Assembly (NCBI GenBank): GCA_045615505.1
Contig: JAZLEZ010000050.1
Span: 1-5,908, forward strand
Direction: 5' to 3'
DNA length: 5,908 nucleotides
Origin: JAZLEZ01 sp045615505
Lineage (GTDB): Bacteria; Spirochaetota; Spirochaetia; Sphaerochaetales; Sphaerochaetaceae
Shown: piece by piece, positions 1-5,468 of the stretch
Position numbering within the stretch: position 1 is the first letter of the stretch
How the letters are laid out: each line of letters starts with the position of its first letter
Made by a program: the position numbers and the translations under genes
Notes under the pieces: model-generated
What the model was told of the DNA's origin: nothing
The model's database searches: none
What the model saw: only the letters and a program-made list of their open reading frames with translations

Positions 1-1
1 A

Positions 2-1642
2 AAAGCTCTTCCTTTGCTTGAAAAATACATAGATAAAGCTTCAGTTGAGGGTTTCTGGGCAAAAAATGCCATACAGATGACCCGAAGCTGGATAAGGGAC
101 GGTTTACAGAATCGTTGTATCACACGCGACTTGAAATGGGGTATTCCGGTACCTAAAAAGGGTTTTGAAGATAAGGTCTTCTATGTTTGGTTTGATGCCC
201 CTATTGGTTACATTTCCATTACCGCAAACCATACGGACAAATGGAGAGAATGGTGGCAGAATCCTGATAATGTGGAACTTTTTCAGTTCATAGGAAAAGA
301 CAATATTCCTTTCCATACCGTAATTTTTCCTTCCTCTCTTCTTGCAACAGGTGAAAACTGGACAATGCTTCATCATATGAGTTCTACAGAATACCTGAAC
401 TACGAGGGCGGAAAATTCTCAAAGAGCAGGGGAATTGGCATTTTCGGAAATGATGTTCAGGATACGGGTATCCCTGTAGATGTATGGCGTTTCTATATGT
501 TCTACAATCGTCCGGAACGCAGTGATGTAACATTCACATGGAAGGAATTCCAGCAGAATGTAAACGGCGAACTTATAGGAAATCTTTCAAATCTCGTCAA
601 CAGGACTCTTACTTTTGTGAATCGTTTCTACGACGGACAGTTGGGAACGGGGCCTGTTGATGAAGAATTTGCAAAGCAGGTAAGGGCTAAGGAAGCTGAA
701 ATTACCGATTTGCTTGAGCATGCGGAGGAGAGAGATTCTCTTAGAGCTATATTTGATCTTTCCGGTCTTGGGAATAAGCTTTTTCAGGAATCTGAACCTT
801 GGAAACTCAAAAATGAAGATTCGGAAAAAGCAAAGATGATTTTAAGAACTCTTGTGAATCTTATCAGAGATCTCGGTGTTCTTATTCAGCCGTTTATGCC
901 TTCAACAAGTGAAAGACTTCTTTCCTACATCGGTTGTTCTTCCGATAGGTGGGACAGCTTGGGAAATTACGATAAGGAAATCAAGGTAGGTAAAATCGAT
1001 TACCTGTTCACCAAACTTGAAGATTCCCTCATTGATACACTCAGAGAACGCTACAGCGGTTCTCAGACGGACAGACAGGAGAAAAAAATGGAAGACAATA
1101 AGAAAAATGTTCAGCCAACTGAAGATGAAAAGAGTCTCAGCCGGAGATTTGCGGAAAGAGTAATACTTAAAGTAAGTAAGATAACAGAGGTCAGCAAACA
1201 TCCTGAAGGTGATTTTCTTTACATTCTCAAACTTGATACAAAAGAAGCAGAGCCAAGGACAATAGTTTCATCAATTGTTTCTTATTACAAGCCGGAGGAA
1301 TTACTTGGGCATAACATTGTTCTTGTCAGCAACCTGAAACCTGCAAATTTCCGTGGTGTAAAGAGTTATGGAATGCTTCTTGCAGTACAGGATCCAAATG
1401 CGGAGGAACACACAACCTGTGAAGTTCTGTTTGCCGATGATATCGAAGCCGGTTCTAATCTTTCACCTGAAGGTTGTGAAAACCCTGAAGAAAGTTCACT
1501 CTGTTATGTAAAACCGGACCATTTCTTTGCAATGCCTCTTTCCTGTGAAAACGGCATTCTTTCCATAGAAGGAAAGAAGTTTGTATCAAAGGAAGGAAAG
1601 ACTGTTTCATCCAAAAAATATCTTGACGGACCGGTAGGGTAA
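2..1642 (+). CDS. metG: Methionyl-tRNA synthetase, C-terminal part (5' end outside window)
   Basis: Charges tRNA-Met with methionine in the cytoplasm (class I synthetase). The reading frame is open from base 2, so the N-terminal part of the Rossmann fold with the HIGH motif and zinc knuckle lies upstream. Numbering from the codon at 14, I see the stretch CITRDLKWGIPVP (35-47), YVWFDAPIGYIS (57-68), FIGKDNIPFHTVIFP (92-106) and the KMSKS loop as KFSKS (134-138). The alpha-helical anticodon-binding domain follows, to about residue 335. A charged linker (about 340-375) leads to an OB-fold tRNA-binding domain of the EMAPII/Trbp111 type from about 379 (FAERVILKVSKI, later NLKPANFRGVKSYGMLLA). A further C-terminal extension of about 70 residues ends at a TAA, followed directly by a second TAA. 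The fused tRNA-binding domain is a known arrangement in many bacterial MetRS. The gene is convergent with the next one. The family call is secure; only the 5' end is missing. Confidence 0.96.
   Translation, partial: KALPLLEKYIDKASVEGFWAKNAIQMTRSWIRDGLQNRCITRDLKWGIPVPKKGFEDKVFYVWFDAPIGYISITANHTDKWREWWQNPDNVELFQFIGKDNIPFHTVIFPSSLLATGENWTMLHHMSSTEYLNYEGGKFSKSRGIGIFGNDVQDTGIPVDVWRFYMFYNRPERSDVTFTWKEFQQNVNGELIGNLSNLVNRTLTFVNRFYDGQLGTGPVDEEFAKQVRAKEAEITDLLEHAEERDSLRAIFDLSGLGNKLFQESEPWKLKNEDSEKAKMILRTLVNLIRDLGVLIQPFMPSTSERLLSYIGCSSDRWDSLGNYDKEIKVGKIDYLFTKLEDSLIDTLRERYSGSQTDRQEKKMEDNKKNVQPTEDEKSLSRRFAERVILKVSKITEVSKHPEGDFLYILKLDTKEAEPRTIVSSIVSYYKPEELLGHNIVLVSNLKPANFRGVKSYGMLLAVQDPNAEEHTTCEVLFADDIEAGSNLSPEGCENPEESSLCYVKPDHFFAMPLSCENGILSIEGKKFVSKEGKTVSSKKYLDGPVG
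1077..1090 (+). promoter_or_regulatory. Possible internal ribosome binding site and start in metG
   Basis: AGGAG at 1077-1081 is followed by six A residues and an ATG at 1088-1090, in frame with metG. Initiation here would give a separate 184-residue protein made only of linker and tRNA-binding domain, similar in plan to free-standing Trbp111-like proteins. The site sits exactly in the charged interdomain linker. The linker codons are A/G-rich, so a chance match is quite possible. Confidence 0.3.
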
Positions 1643-1643
1643 T

Positions 1644-1690
1644 AAAATGCTCTGATGTATGTTTTTTACAAAAATACATCAAAGCATTTT
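1644..1690. terminator. Bidirectional terminator between convergent metG and murD-like genes
   Basis: The arms 1644-1659 (AAAATGCTCTGATGTA) and 1675-1690 (TACATCAAAGCATTTT) pair over 16 bp with one C-A mismatch; T1660-A1674 extends the stem. The loop is about 13 nt and itself T/A-rich. The outer stem gives a T run on either strand (ATTTTAT on plus, CATTTTATTA on minus), as expected for a hairpin ending both converging transcripts. It begins 2 bases after the metG stop and ends 6 bases from the other gene's stop. Confidence 0.75.
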
Positions 1691-1696
1691 ATAAGT

Positions 1697-2980
1697 TCAT
1701 TTAAAGAATGATTTGAATTGATCTCCGCGATCATATTCGTTTGCATAATACTCAAATGCAGAAGAGCCCGGTGACAGAAGAAGTACTTCTGTGCCGGTGT
1801 TCATTTTATCTGTAAACTGCATTGCACATTCTACTGCATCTCTCATTTTTTTAAACGGACCGTTGTACTTGATTTTTGCTTTTTCAAGTGCAGGAATCAG
1901 TATTTTTTCCGTAAATGAGCCTGCAAGCAGAGTAACTGAAGCAACTTCGGCAAGGGAATCTATCATGGATTGTGCGTTCAGGTTTTTTCCGGTTCCTCCG
2001 CAAATCAGGTTTATTCTGAGGCCTTTCATGTTGTTGATTGTGAAAGATGTAGCCTGAGGAATTGTAGATGCACTGTCGTTTACAACAATTATACTTCCGA
2101 GATGTTTTACAATTTCGTTTCGGTGAGGAACGCCTTTGAAAGATTTTAATGCTTTGTTAATTTCATTGTTTGAAAAACCCAGTCTTTTCAGGATTGCAAA
2201 AGAAGATTTCATACTTGCAGGTAATTCTTTTGAAAGTCCTGAACCGAAATATTCAAGAGTACCGATTTTTCTTGATTTGATTCCGGTAGCTTTTTCACAA
2301 TATTTTTTTTCTTCGGTCGGACAGAGCTGATACTTTATTCCGGAACCCAGCATTTTCATTATGTTAGTATAAAAACTTTGGACTGTCGTTTCTTCGTTAT
2401 TATTTTCCATCAGTGAATTGGTAAGAACTGCAAGTTCAATGCAAGGCATTTTTTCCGAATATGAGTGGGTATCTCTGACTTGCCATGATGATAATTCACA
2501 TACAAGATACTCCGGGATGTTTCCCCTTTCCCATTTTTCAAGTTCCGTAAAAGGAGATATTCCCATATTCCCGCACATTCTGGCTTTTTTCCCCAGTTTG
2601 TTCAGAGAATGGCATACTGCGCTGGCAGTAACAGTCTTTCCGACAGTGCCTGTAATACAAATCAGTTTGACCTTTTCTGTGTTTTTGTTCTCAAACAGAC
2701 AGGCAAAATCATTTTTAACATTCCTGCAATAATCCAAAAAGGGACTGTCCGGACTTACGGCAGGCATTTTGATAACAAGGTCTGCCCATTTGAAGTCCTC
2801 AACCCTGTGTTGTTCTGCTATGATTGTTACTCCGAGGGTTTTGAGAAAGGCTGCACTTTCTCCCAGAGATGCCTCATCTCTGATATCTGTCAGACGGACA
2901 TTACATCCCTTCTTCAAAAAGTACATTGCGTTGTCAAAACCGCCGCCTTTTAATCCGTATCCGTATATCAAAACATTCAT
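1697..2980 (-). CDS. murD: MurD-type Mur ligase (UDP-N-acetylmuramoylalanine--D-glutamate ligase), divergent
   Basis: Likely adds D-glutamate to UDP-MurNAc-L-Ala in cytoplasmic peptidoglycan synthesis, using ATP. Its 427 residues match usual MurD size. In order: an N-terminal Rossmann-like domain with GYGLKGGG (7-14); the ATP P-loop TGTVGKT (110-116); GNMGIS (137-142), like GNIGIP of MurD; ELSSWQ (162-167), like ELSSFQ; VPHRNEIV (284-291); NDSAST (301-306) in place of NDSKAT; GGTGKN in the C-terminal domain; and near the end LSPGSSAFEYYANEYDRGDQF-like residues, a clear MurD signature (LSPA..SFD.F..FE.RG..F). Odd points: the usual PDHLDRH stretch is absent (residues 189-196 read SLMENNNE), the conserved Lys of NDSKAT is Ala304, and the P-loop Asn is Val113. 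The ATG at 2978-2980 has GGGGA close upstream and GGAG 12 nt upstream; no convincing promoter was found. The gene is convergent with metG. Family is sure; MurD substrate specificity is probable. Confidence 0.85.
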   Translation of the reverse strand: MNVLIYGYGLKGGGFDNAMYFLKKGCNVRLTDIRDEASLGESAAFLKTLGVTIIAEQHRVEDFKWADLVIKMPAVSPDSPFLDYCRNVKNDFACLFENKNTEKVKLICITGTVGKTVTASAVCHSLNKLGKKARMCGNMGISPFTELEKWERGNIPEYLVCELSSWQVRDTHSYSEKMPCIELAVLTNSLMENNNEETTVQSFYTNIMKMLGSGIKYQLCPTEEKKYCEKATGIKSRKIGTLEYFGSGLSKELPASMKSSFAILKRLGFSNNEINKALKSFKGVPHRNEIVKHLGSIIVVNDSASTIPQATSFTINNMKGLRINLICGGTGKNLNAQSMIDSLAEVASVTLLAGSFTEKILIPALEKAKIKYNGPFKKMRDAVECAMQFTDKMNTGTEVLLLSPGSSAFEYYANEYDRGDQFKSFFK

Positions 2981-3066
2981 CTTTCCCCGATACTCCGGAT
3001 GTTAAACAACTGAAACCGTGATTTGTAACAAAACAACTTTGAGCAACTTGCAAAACTCCTTTACAT

Positions 3067-3096
3067 AAAAAAACCGGCGGAGCGACCGTCGGTTTT
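3067..3096 (-). terminator. Rho-independent terminator of the small basic protein gene
   Basis: AAAACCGGCGG (3070-3080) and CCGTCGGTTTT (3086-3096) form an 11-bp stem with one G-U pair and a 5-nt loop. On the minus strand the G/C-rich stem is followed by seven T residues (the A run at 3067-3073), the classic intrinsic terminator. It lies 27 bases past the stop of the 29-codon gene. On the plus strand only four T residues follow, so it works best for minus-strand transcripts. Confidence 0.85.
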
Positions 3097-3122
3097 GCAA
3101 AAGATCAATATCCCAAGAAAAA

Positions 3123-3212
3123 TTACTTTTTCTTGTGTCTCATCATTCTGAGTCTCTTCTTTCTTTTATGTGTAGCGATCTTATGCTTTTTTCTTTTTCT
3201 TCCACAAGGCAC
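3123..3212 (-). CDS. 29-residue Arg/Lys-rich protein, AURKAIP1/COX24 (mS38-like) type, probable ribosomal protein
   Basis: A GTG start at 3210-3212 (minus strand) opens a 29-codon frame ending in TAA at 3123-3125. The protein starts MPCGRKRKKHKIATHKRKK and continues RLRMMRHKKK; 19 of 29 residues are Lys, Arg or His. From memory this closely resembles the tiny bacterial proteins annotated as AURKAIP1/COX24 domain, with a core of the form KRKRHKxATHKRKKRLRxxRHKKK. Those are related to mitochondrial mS38 and to small extra ribosomal proteins seen in other bacterial phyla. Role in the ribosome is therefore inferred. AAGGAG lies 7 nt before the GTG (3220-3225), a promoter lies at 3263-3292 and an intrinsic terminator follows at 3067-3096, so the gene is a self-contained single unit divergent from the rpsF operon. 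Its length lets it escape normal gene calling. The GTG is the only start well spaced from the SD. Confidence 0.85.
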   Translation of the reverse strand: MPCGRKRKKHKIATHKRKKRLRMMRHKKK

Positions 3213-3219
3213 TGCAGAA

Positions 3220-3225
3220 CTCCTT
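3220..3225 (-). promoter_or_regulatory. Shine-Dalgarno site fixing the GTG start of the small basic protein
   Basis: AAGGAG on the minus strand, 7 nt before the GTG at 3210-3212. This strong, well-placed site is the main reason to accept a non-ATG start for so short a gene. Confidence 0.8.
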
Positions 3226-3262
3226 ATATGCCGCCGACCGGCAATTTGTAATTACGGGCTTC

Positions 3263-3292
3263 ATTATCGTTTTTTTAGCTCTAATTGGTCAA
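3263..3292 (-). promoter_or_regulatory. Sigma-70-type promoter of the small basic protein gene
   Basis: On the minus strand TTGACC (3287-3292) and GATAAT (3263-3268) are separated by 18 bp; five of six bases match consensus in each box. Transcription would start near 3256, giving a leader of about 40 nt before the GTG. The A/T tract at 3301-3322 lies just upstream of the -35 box and could act as an UP element. Confidence 0.7.
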
Positions 3293-3300
3293 TAGCAACG

Positions 3301-3322
3301 AACAAAAACTTTTTTATTTTTT
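3301..3322. promoter_or_regulatory. A/T tract between divergent promoters, possible shared UP element
   Basis: Twenty of 22 bases are A or T, with an A-rich half followed by runs of T. It lies between the two facing -35 boxes (3287-3292 minus, 3338-3343 plus), at a distance where the alpha subunits of RNA polymerase contact UP elements for either promoter. Function is inferred from position and composition only. Confidence 0.4.
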
Positions 3323-3337
3323 GAAGGAGTATGCTTG

Positions 3338-3365
3338 TTGACTATTGTCGCGCATAAGTGTTAAT
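3338..3365 (+). promoter_or_regulatory. Probable promoter of the rpsF operon
   Basis: TTGACT (3338-3343, five of six matches) is followed after 16 bp by GTTAAT (3360-3365, four of six). A 17-bp spacing to TTAATT is a weaker alternative. The start would fall near 3372, giving a leader of about 80 nt before rpsF. The -35 box is good, the -10 box less so. Confidence 0.55.
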
Positions 3366-3381
3366 TTACAAGAGCCTCTTT

Positions 3382-3398
3382 CTCCGTCGTTGACGGAG
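3382..3398 (+). promoter_or_regulatory. Hairpin in the rpsF leader, candidate autoregulatory element
   Basis: CTCCGTC (3382-3388) pairs perfectly with GACGGAG (3392-3398) across a GTT loop. Flanking bases may extend it: 3376-3379 can pair with 3406-3409 and AAG 3370-3372 with CTT 3410-3412, leaving internal loops. No T run follows, so it is not a terminator. In several bacteria the bS6:bS18 complex binds a structured rpsF leader with an exposed CCG; here a CCG is present but sits in the stem. Assignment to that motif is therefore only a guess. Confidence 0.4.
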
Positions 3399-3453
3399 CG
3401 CCTGTGGAGCTTATGCAAGAGCAGGTAAAACAAAAAGTCCGTAAGGAGGAACC

Positions 3454-3729
3454 ATGAGAAATTATGAGTTCACTGTCATTTTCGATGCGAACGACGAAAT
3501 GACTGCTAAAGGTATGGAAATCGTAAATACCAAGTTCGCTGCTGCCGGTGTAAACATTACCAAGCAGGAAGACCTAGGCTTGAAGAATCTCGCCTATGAA
3601 ATCAAGAAACAGGATAAAGGTCATTACCACTACTTCGAAATCGAAGCAGATCCTGCAAGTATCAATAAGATCAGTTCTGAACTTCTTCTTGAAGCACCTG
3701 TTCTTAAGTTCCTGTTTGTTGTCAAATAA
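3454..3729 (+). CDS. rpsF: Small ribosomal subunit protein bS6
   Basis: Structural protein of the 30S platform, where it forms a pair with bS18 on the central domain of 16S rRNA. The 91 residues are of normal family length. They start with the typical MRNYEFTVIFD strand and include DLGLKNLAYEIKKQDKGHYHYFEIEA, the bS6 core (about residues 41-66) with the Leu-Ala-Tyr-x-Ile-Lys signature, and end in a strand APVLKFLFVVK. No acidic C-terminal tail is present. The ATG is set by AAGGAGG at 3443-3449, 4 nt upstream. First gene of the operon; ssb follows after 41 nt. The nearby leader hairpin suggests possible feedback control by bS6:bS18. Confidence 0.97.
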   Translation: MRNYEFTVIFDANDEMTAKGMEIVNTKFAAAGVNITKQEDLGLKNLAYEIKKQDKGHYHYFEIEADPASINKISSELLLEAPVLKFLFVVK

Positions 3730-3770
3730 TAACATTCCGGAAGTCGCTTTATATTATTCGGGAGTGAACA

Positions 3771-4214
3771 ATGGCCAATGATATCAACGTTGTAGTACTT
3801 GTCGGTCGGCTGACAAGAGACTGCGAACTGAAAAGTACACCGGGTGGAACATCTGTATGTCGTTTTTCCGTAGCTGTAAACAGAAGAAAAAAGACACAGG
3901 ATTCCTGGACAGATGAAGTCAACTATTTTGATGTTGTCCTATGGGGAAAGTCCGCAGATTCATTGAAATCTTATCTTACAAAGGGTCGTCAGGTATCCAT
4001 TCAGGGAGAACTGAGACAGAGCAGATGGGAGCAGGACGGACAGTCACGTTCAAGAGTTGAAGTTGTTGCAAATAATGTTCAACTTCTGTCTAACCCTACC
4101 GGACAGGGAATGCCCGGTGACGGAGCTTCTCAGAATTTCAATGAGACGCCAAAATCCTCTTCAAATCAGGATTTCGGACCTGAATCATTCGAAGATTCCG
4201 ACATTCCGTTTTAA
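3771..4214 (+). CDS. ssb: Single-stranded DNA-binding protein SSB
   Basis: Coats single-stranded DNA in replication, recombination and repair and recruits partner proteins. The 147 residues split into an N-terminal OB fold (about 1-108, starting NVVVLVGRLTRDCELKSTPGG and containing NYFDVVLWGKSADSLKSYL and GRQVSIQGELRQSRW), a Gly/Ser/Asn-rich disordered linker (about 109-133), and an acidic tip ending DSDIPF, the standard partner-binding tail. The family is normally a tetramer. GGGAG at 3760-3764 lies 6 nt before the ATG. Its place between rpsF and rpsR is a widely conserved arrangement and ties its expression to ribosomal protein synthesis. Confidence 0.97.
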   Translation: MANDINVVVLVGRLTRDCELKSTPGGTSVCRFSVAVNRRKKTQDSWTDEVNYFDVVLWGKSADSLKSYLTKGRQVSIQGELRQSRWEQDGQSRSRVEVVANNVQLLSNPTGQGMPGDGASQNFNETPKSSSNQDFGPESFEDSDIPF

Positions 4215-4231
4215 TTTTTAGGAGTTTATAA

Positions 4232-4516
4232 ATGCACGAAGATAATGAAATGATGAATGGAGCCAATGAAAGCTTCAGAGACAAAAAAATGGGACCTAAG
4301 CGCCCTGTATCTTTTAAGAAAAAGATTTGCAAGTTCTGTTCTCAGAAGACTGAGCCTGATTACAAGAATCCTGAAGGACTCAAGCGTTGTATTACAGAAC
4401 GCGGAAAGATTCTTCCCGGTCGTATTACAGGTACTTGTGCAAAGCATCAGAGAGTTCTTGCAAAAGAAATCAAGAGAGCCAGAGCACTTGCTTATCTGCC
4501 TTTTGACAAGCAGTAA
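4232..4516 (+). CDS. rpsR: Small ribosomal subunit protein bS18, cysteine-containing form
   Basis: 30S protein that binds bS6 and 16S rRNA. The 94 residues hold a divergent, acidic, probably flexible N-terminal extension (about 1-20) before the conserved core: CKFC (33-36), DYKNPEGLKRCITERGKILPGRITGTCAKHQ (43-73) and AKEIKRARALAYLPF (77-91). Cys33, Cys36, Cys69 and His72 are placed as in the zinc-binding (C+) type of bS18; many bacteria have lost these cysteines. TAGGAG at 4219-4224 lies 7 nt before the ATG, and ssb ends 17 nt upstream. The stop codon abuts a possible TTG start of the next gene, suggesting translational coupling. Confidence 0.97.
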   Translation: MHEDNEMMNGANESFRDKKMGPKRPVSFKKKICKFCSQKTEPDYKNPEGLKRCITERGKILPGRITGTCAKHQRVLAKEIKRARALAYLPFDKQ

Positions 4517-4521
4517 TTGAC

Positions 4522-4525
4522 AGGA
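4522..4525 (+). promoter_or_regulatory. Weak Shine-Dalgarno favouring the GTG start at 4535
   Basis: AGGA lies 9 nt before an in-frame GTG at 4535. The earlier in-frame TTG at 4517, directly after the rpsR stop, has no purine-rich site in front of it. This makes the GTG the better start, although re-initiation at the TTG cannot be excluded. Confidence 0.45.
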
Positions 4526-4534
4526 TTTGTAAGA

Positions 4535-5443
4535 GTGGATAGAAGAAAAGTATTAACAGTCTGCTTTACCATCGCTTTGTGTTTTATGCTTCAGAGCCTT
4601 GGTTTCGGCTCATTGTTTTTCTGTGTTCCTCTGCTTCTTACAGTTCCCGGTATTAAGAAAACATCAAATGCTGTTTATCCGTTTCTGATTCTGGCAGTGC
4701 TTATTGCAGCATATTCGCTTTTTCAGTGGCGTAATCAAAACATTGCTTTTGCTGTTTTCGGATTGATATTTCCGTTGATGGGCTGTGTCGGGTGTGCAAT
4801 CTGGACAGGTTTGAGAAATTTCAGTGACAGTGTCCTGAGAAAACTTGTAATCTGCAGTTTTGCAACATCTGCTATCGGAATTACCTATGTGATTTGGCTT
4901 ATGAGTCCTATCGGTTCCGAGCATATTCAGTCCCTTCTTGTTGTTTTTCAGAAAATTCTTCCTGAAGAACTGATAGGAAAAACACAGGAGGCTTTCGGAG
5001 AAATCATTCTTGATGTGATAATCATGCTGATGGTTCCGTTCGGGATACTATTCAGCGGATTTCAGATTCTGGTGTCGGATTTTATTCTTCACAGAAACGA
5101 TGAACAATGGCAGTACAATTTTGCTTATATGAAGATGCCTAATTATTATGTGTGGTTCTTCATCGTAGCGTGGATTGCAGCTCTTGCAGGAAATTTTACA
5201 GAGACAATTCCTGAAATTGTATCCGTAATAGGATGCAATCTGGCAGTCGGAATAAGTATTCACTACTTTATCGGCGGTGTTTCCATTCTGACCAGTCTTA
5301 TGAGAAGACGCTCTGCAAAAATTACCGCAGGGCGCGTGTTTTTTCCTGTTTTTGTGTTTTGTCTGATACCCGGAATCAATGTTGCAGTTCTTGCGGTACT
5401 TACGCTGGCCGGAGTACTGGAGACATGGATTAATTTCAGATAA
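4535..5443 (+). CDS. Polytopic membrane protein, probable DUF2232 (YybS-like) family
   Basis: A hydrophobic protein of 302 residues (308 if the TTG at 4517 is used) with no catalytic motif I can recognise. Probable membrane segments lie at about 6-24, 26-40, 46-63, 70-90, 104-123, 157-184, 204-219, 228-255 and 268-295; several are long enough to be split. A loop at about 125-156 and a charged loop (HRNDEQWQYN, 186-195) separate the halves. The stretch KMPNYYVWFFIVAW (200-213) and the later GISIHYFIGGVSIL (239-252) resemble conserved parts of DUF2232, the family of Bacillus YybS. That family is often encoded beside rpsR and rplI, which fits its place here between those two genes. Function is unknown; transport or envelope roles would be guesses. 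No codon-use break from the neighbours was noticed by eye. rplI follows after 25 nt. Confidence 0.8.
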   Translation: MDRRKVLTVCFTIALCFMLQSLGFGSLFFCVPLLLTVPGIKKTSNAVYPFLILAVLIAAYSLFQWRNQNIAFAVFGLIFPLMGCVGCAIWTGLRNFSDSVLRKLVICSFATSAIGITYVIWLMSPIGSEHIQSLLVVFQKILPEELIGKTQEAFGEIILDVIIMLMVPFGILFSGFQILVSDFILHRNDEQWQYNFAYMKMPNYYVWFFIVAWIAALAGNFTETIPEIVSVIGCNLAVGISIHYFIGGVSILTSLMRRRSAKITAGRVFFPVFVFCLIPGINVAVLAVLTLAGVLETWINFR

Positions 5444-5468
5444 ATAATTTTTATAAAAGGAGTTCAAT

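Noticed and set aside
1791..3005. Several plus-strand open frames of 60-114 codons.
   Set aside because: They lie antisense to the murD-like gene, lack good SD sites and show no recognisable protein family; they are shadows of the real gene.
2981..3066. Promoter for the murD-like gene.
   Set aside because: TTGCAA, TTGTTA and TTACAA occur, but none has a convincing -10 box at 16-18 bp, so no promoter is claimed.
3229..3245. G/C-rich run GCCGGTCGGCGGC in the minus-strand leader of the small gene, sharing CGGTCG with the terminator.
   Set aside because: Only a 4-bp stem can form and the shared 6-mer is within chance for two G/C-rich stretches; no support for a regulatory fold.
3133..3324. Plus-strand 63-codon frame rich in Leu, Phe and Cys.
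   Set aside because: Its hydrophobic start is simply the complement of Lys/Arg codons of the minus-strand 29-codon gene, and it runs through the divergent promoter region.
3331..3357. Plus-strand ATG with AAGGAG in front (8-codon frame).
   Set aside because: The SD is only 1 nt from the ATG, the frame ends after 8 codons, and the site overlaps the -35 region of the rpsF promoter, so it would not be on the transcript.
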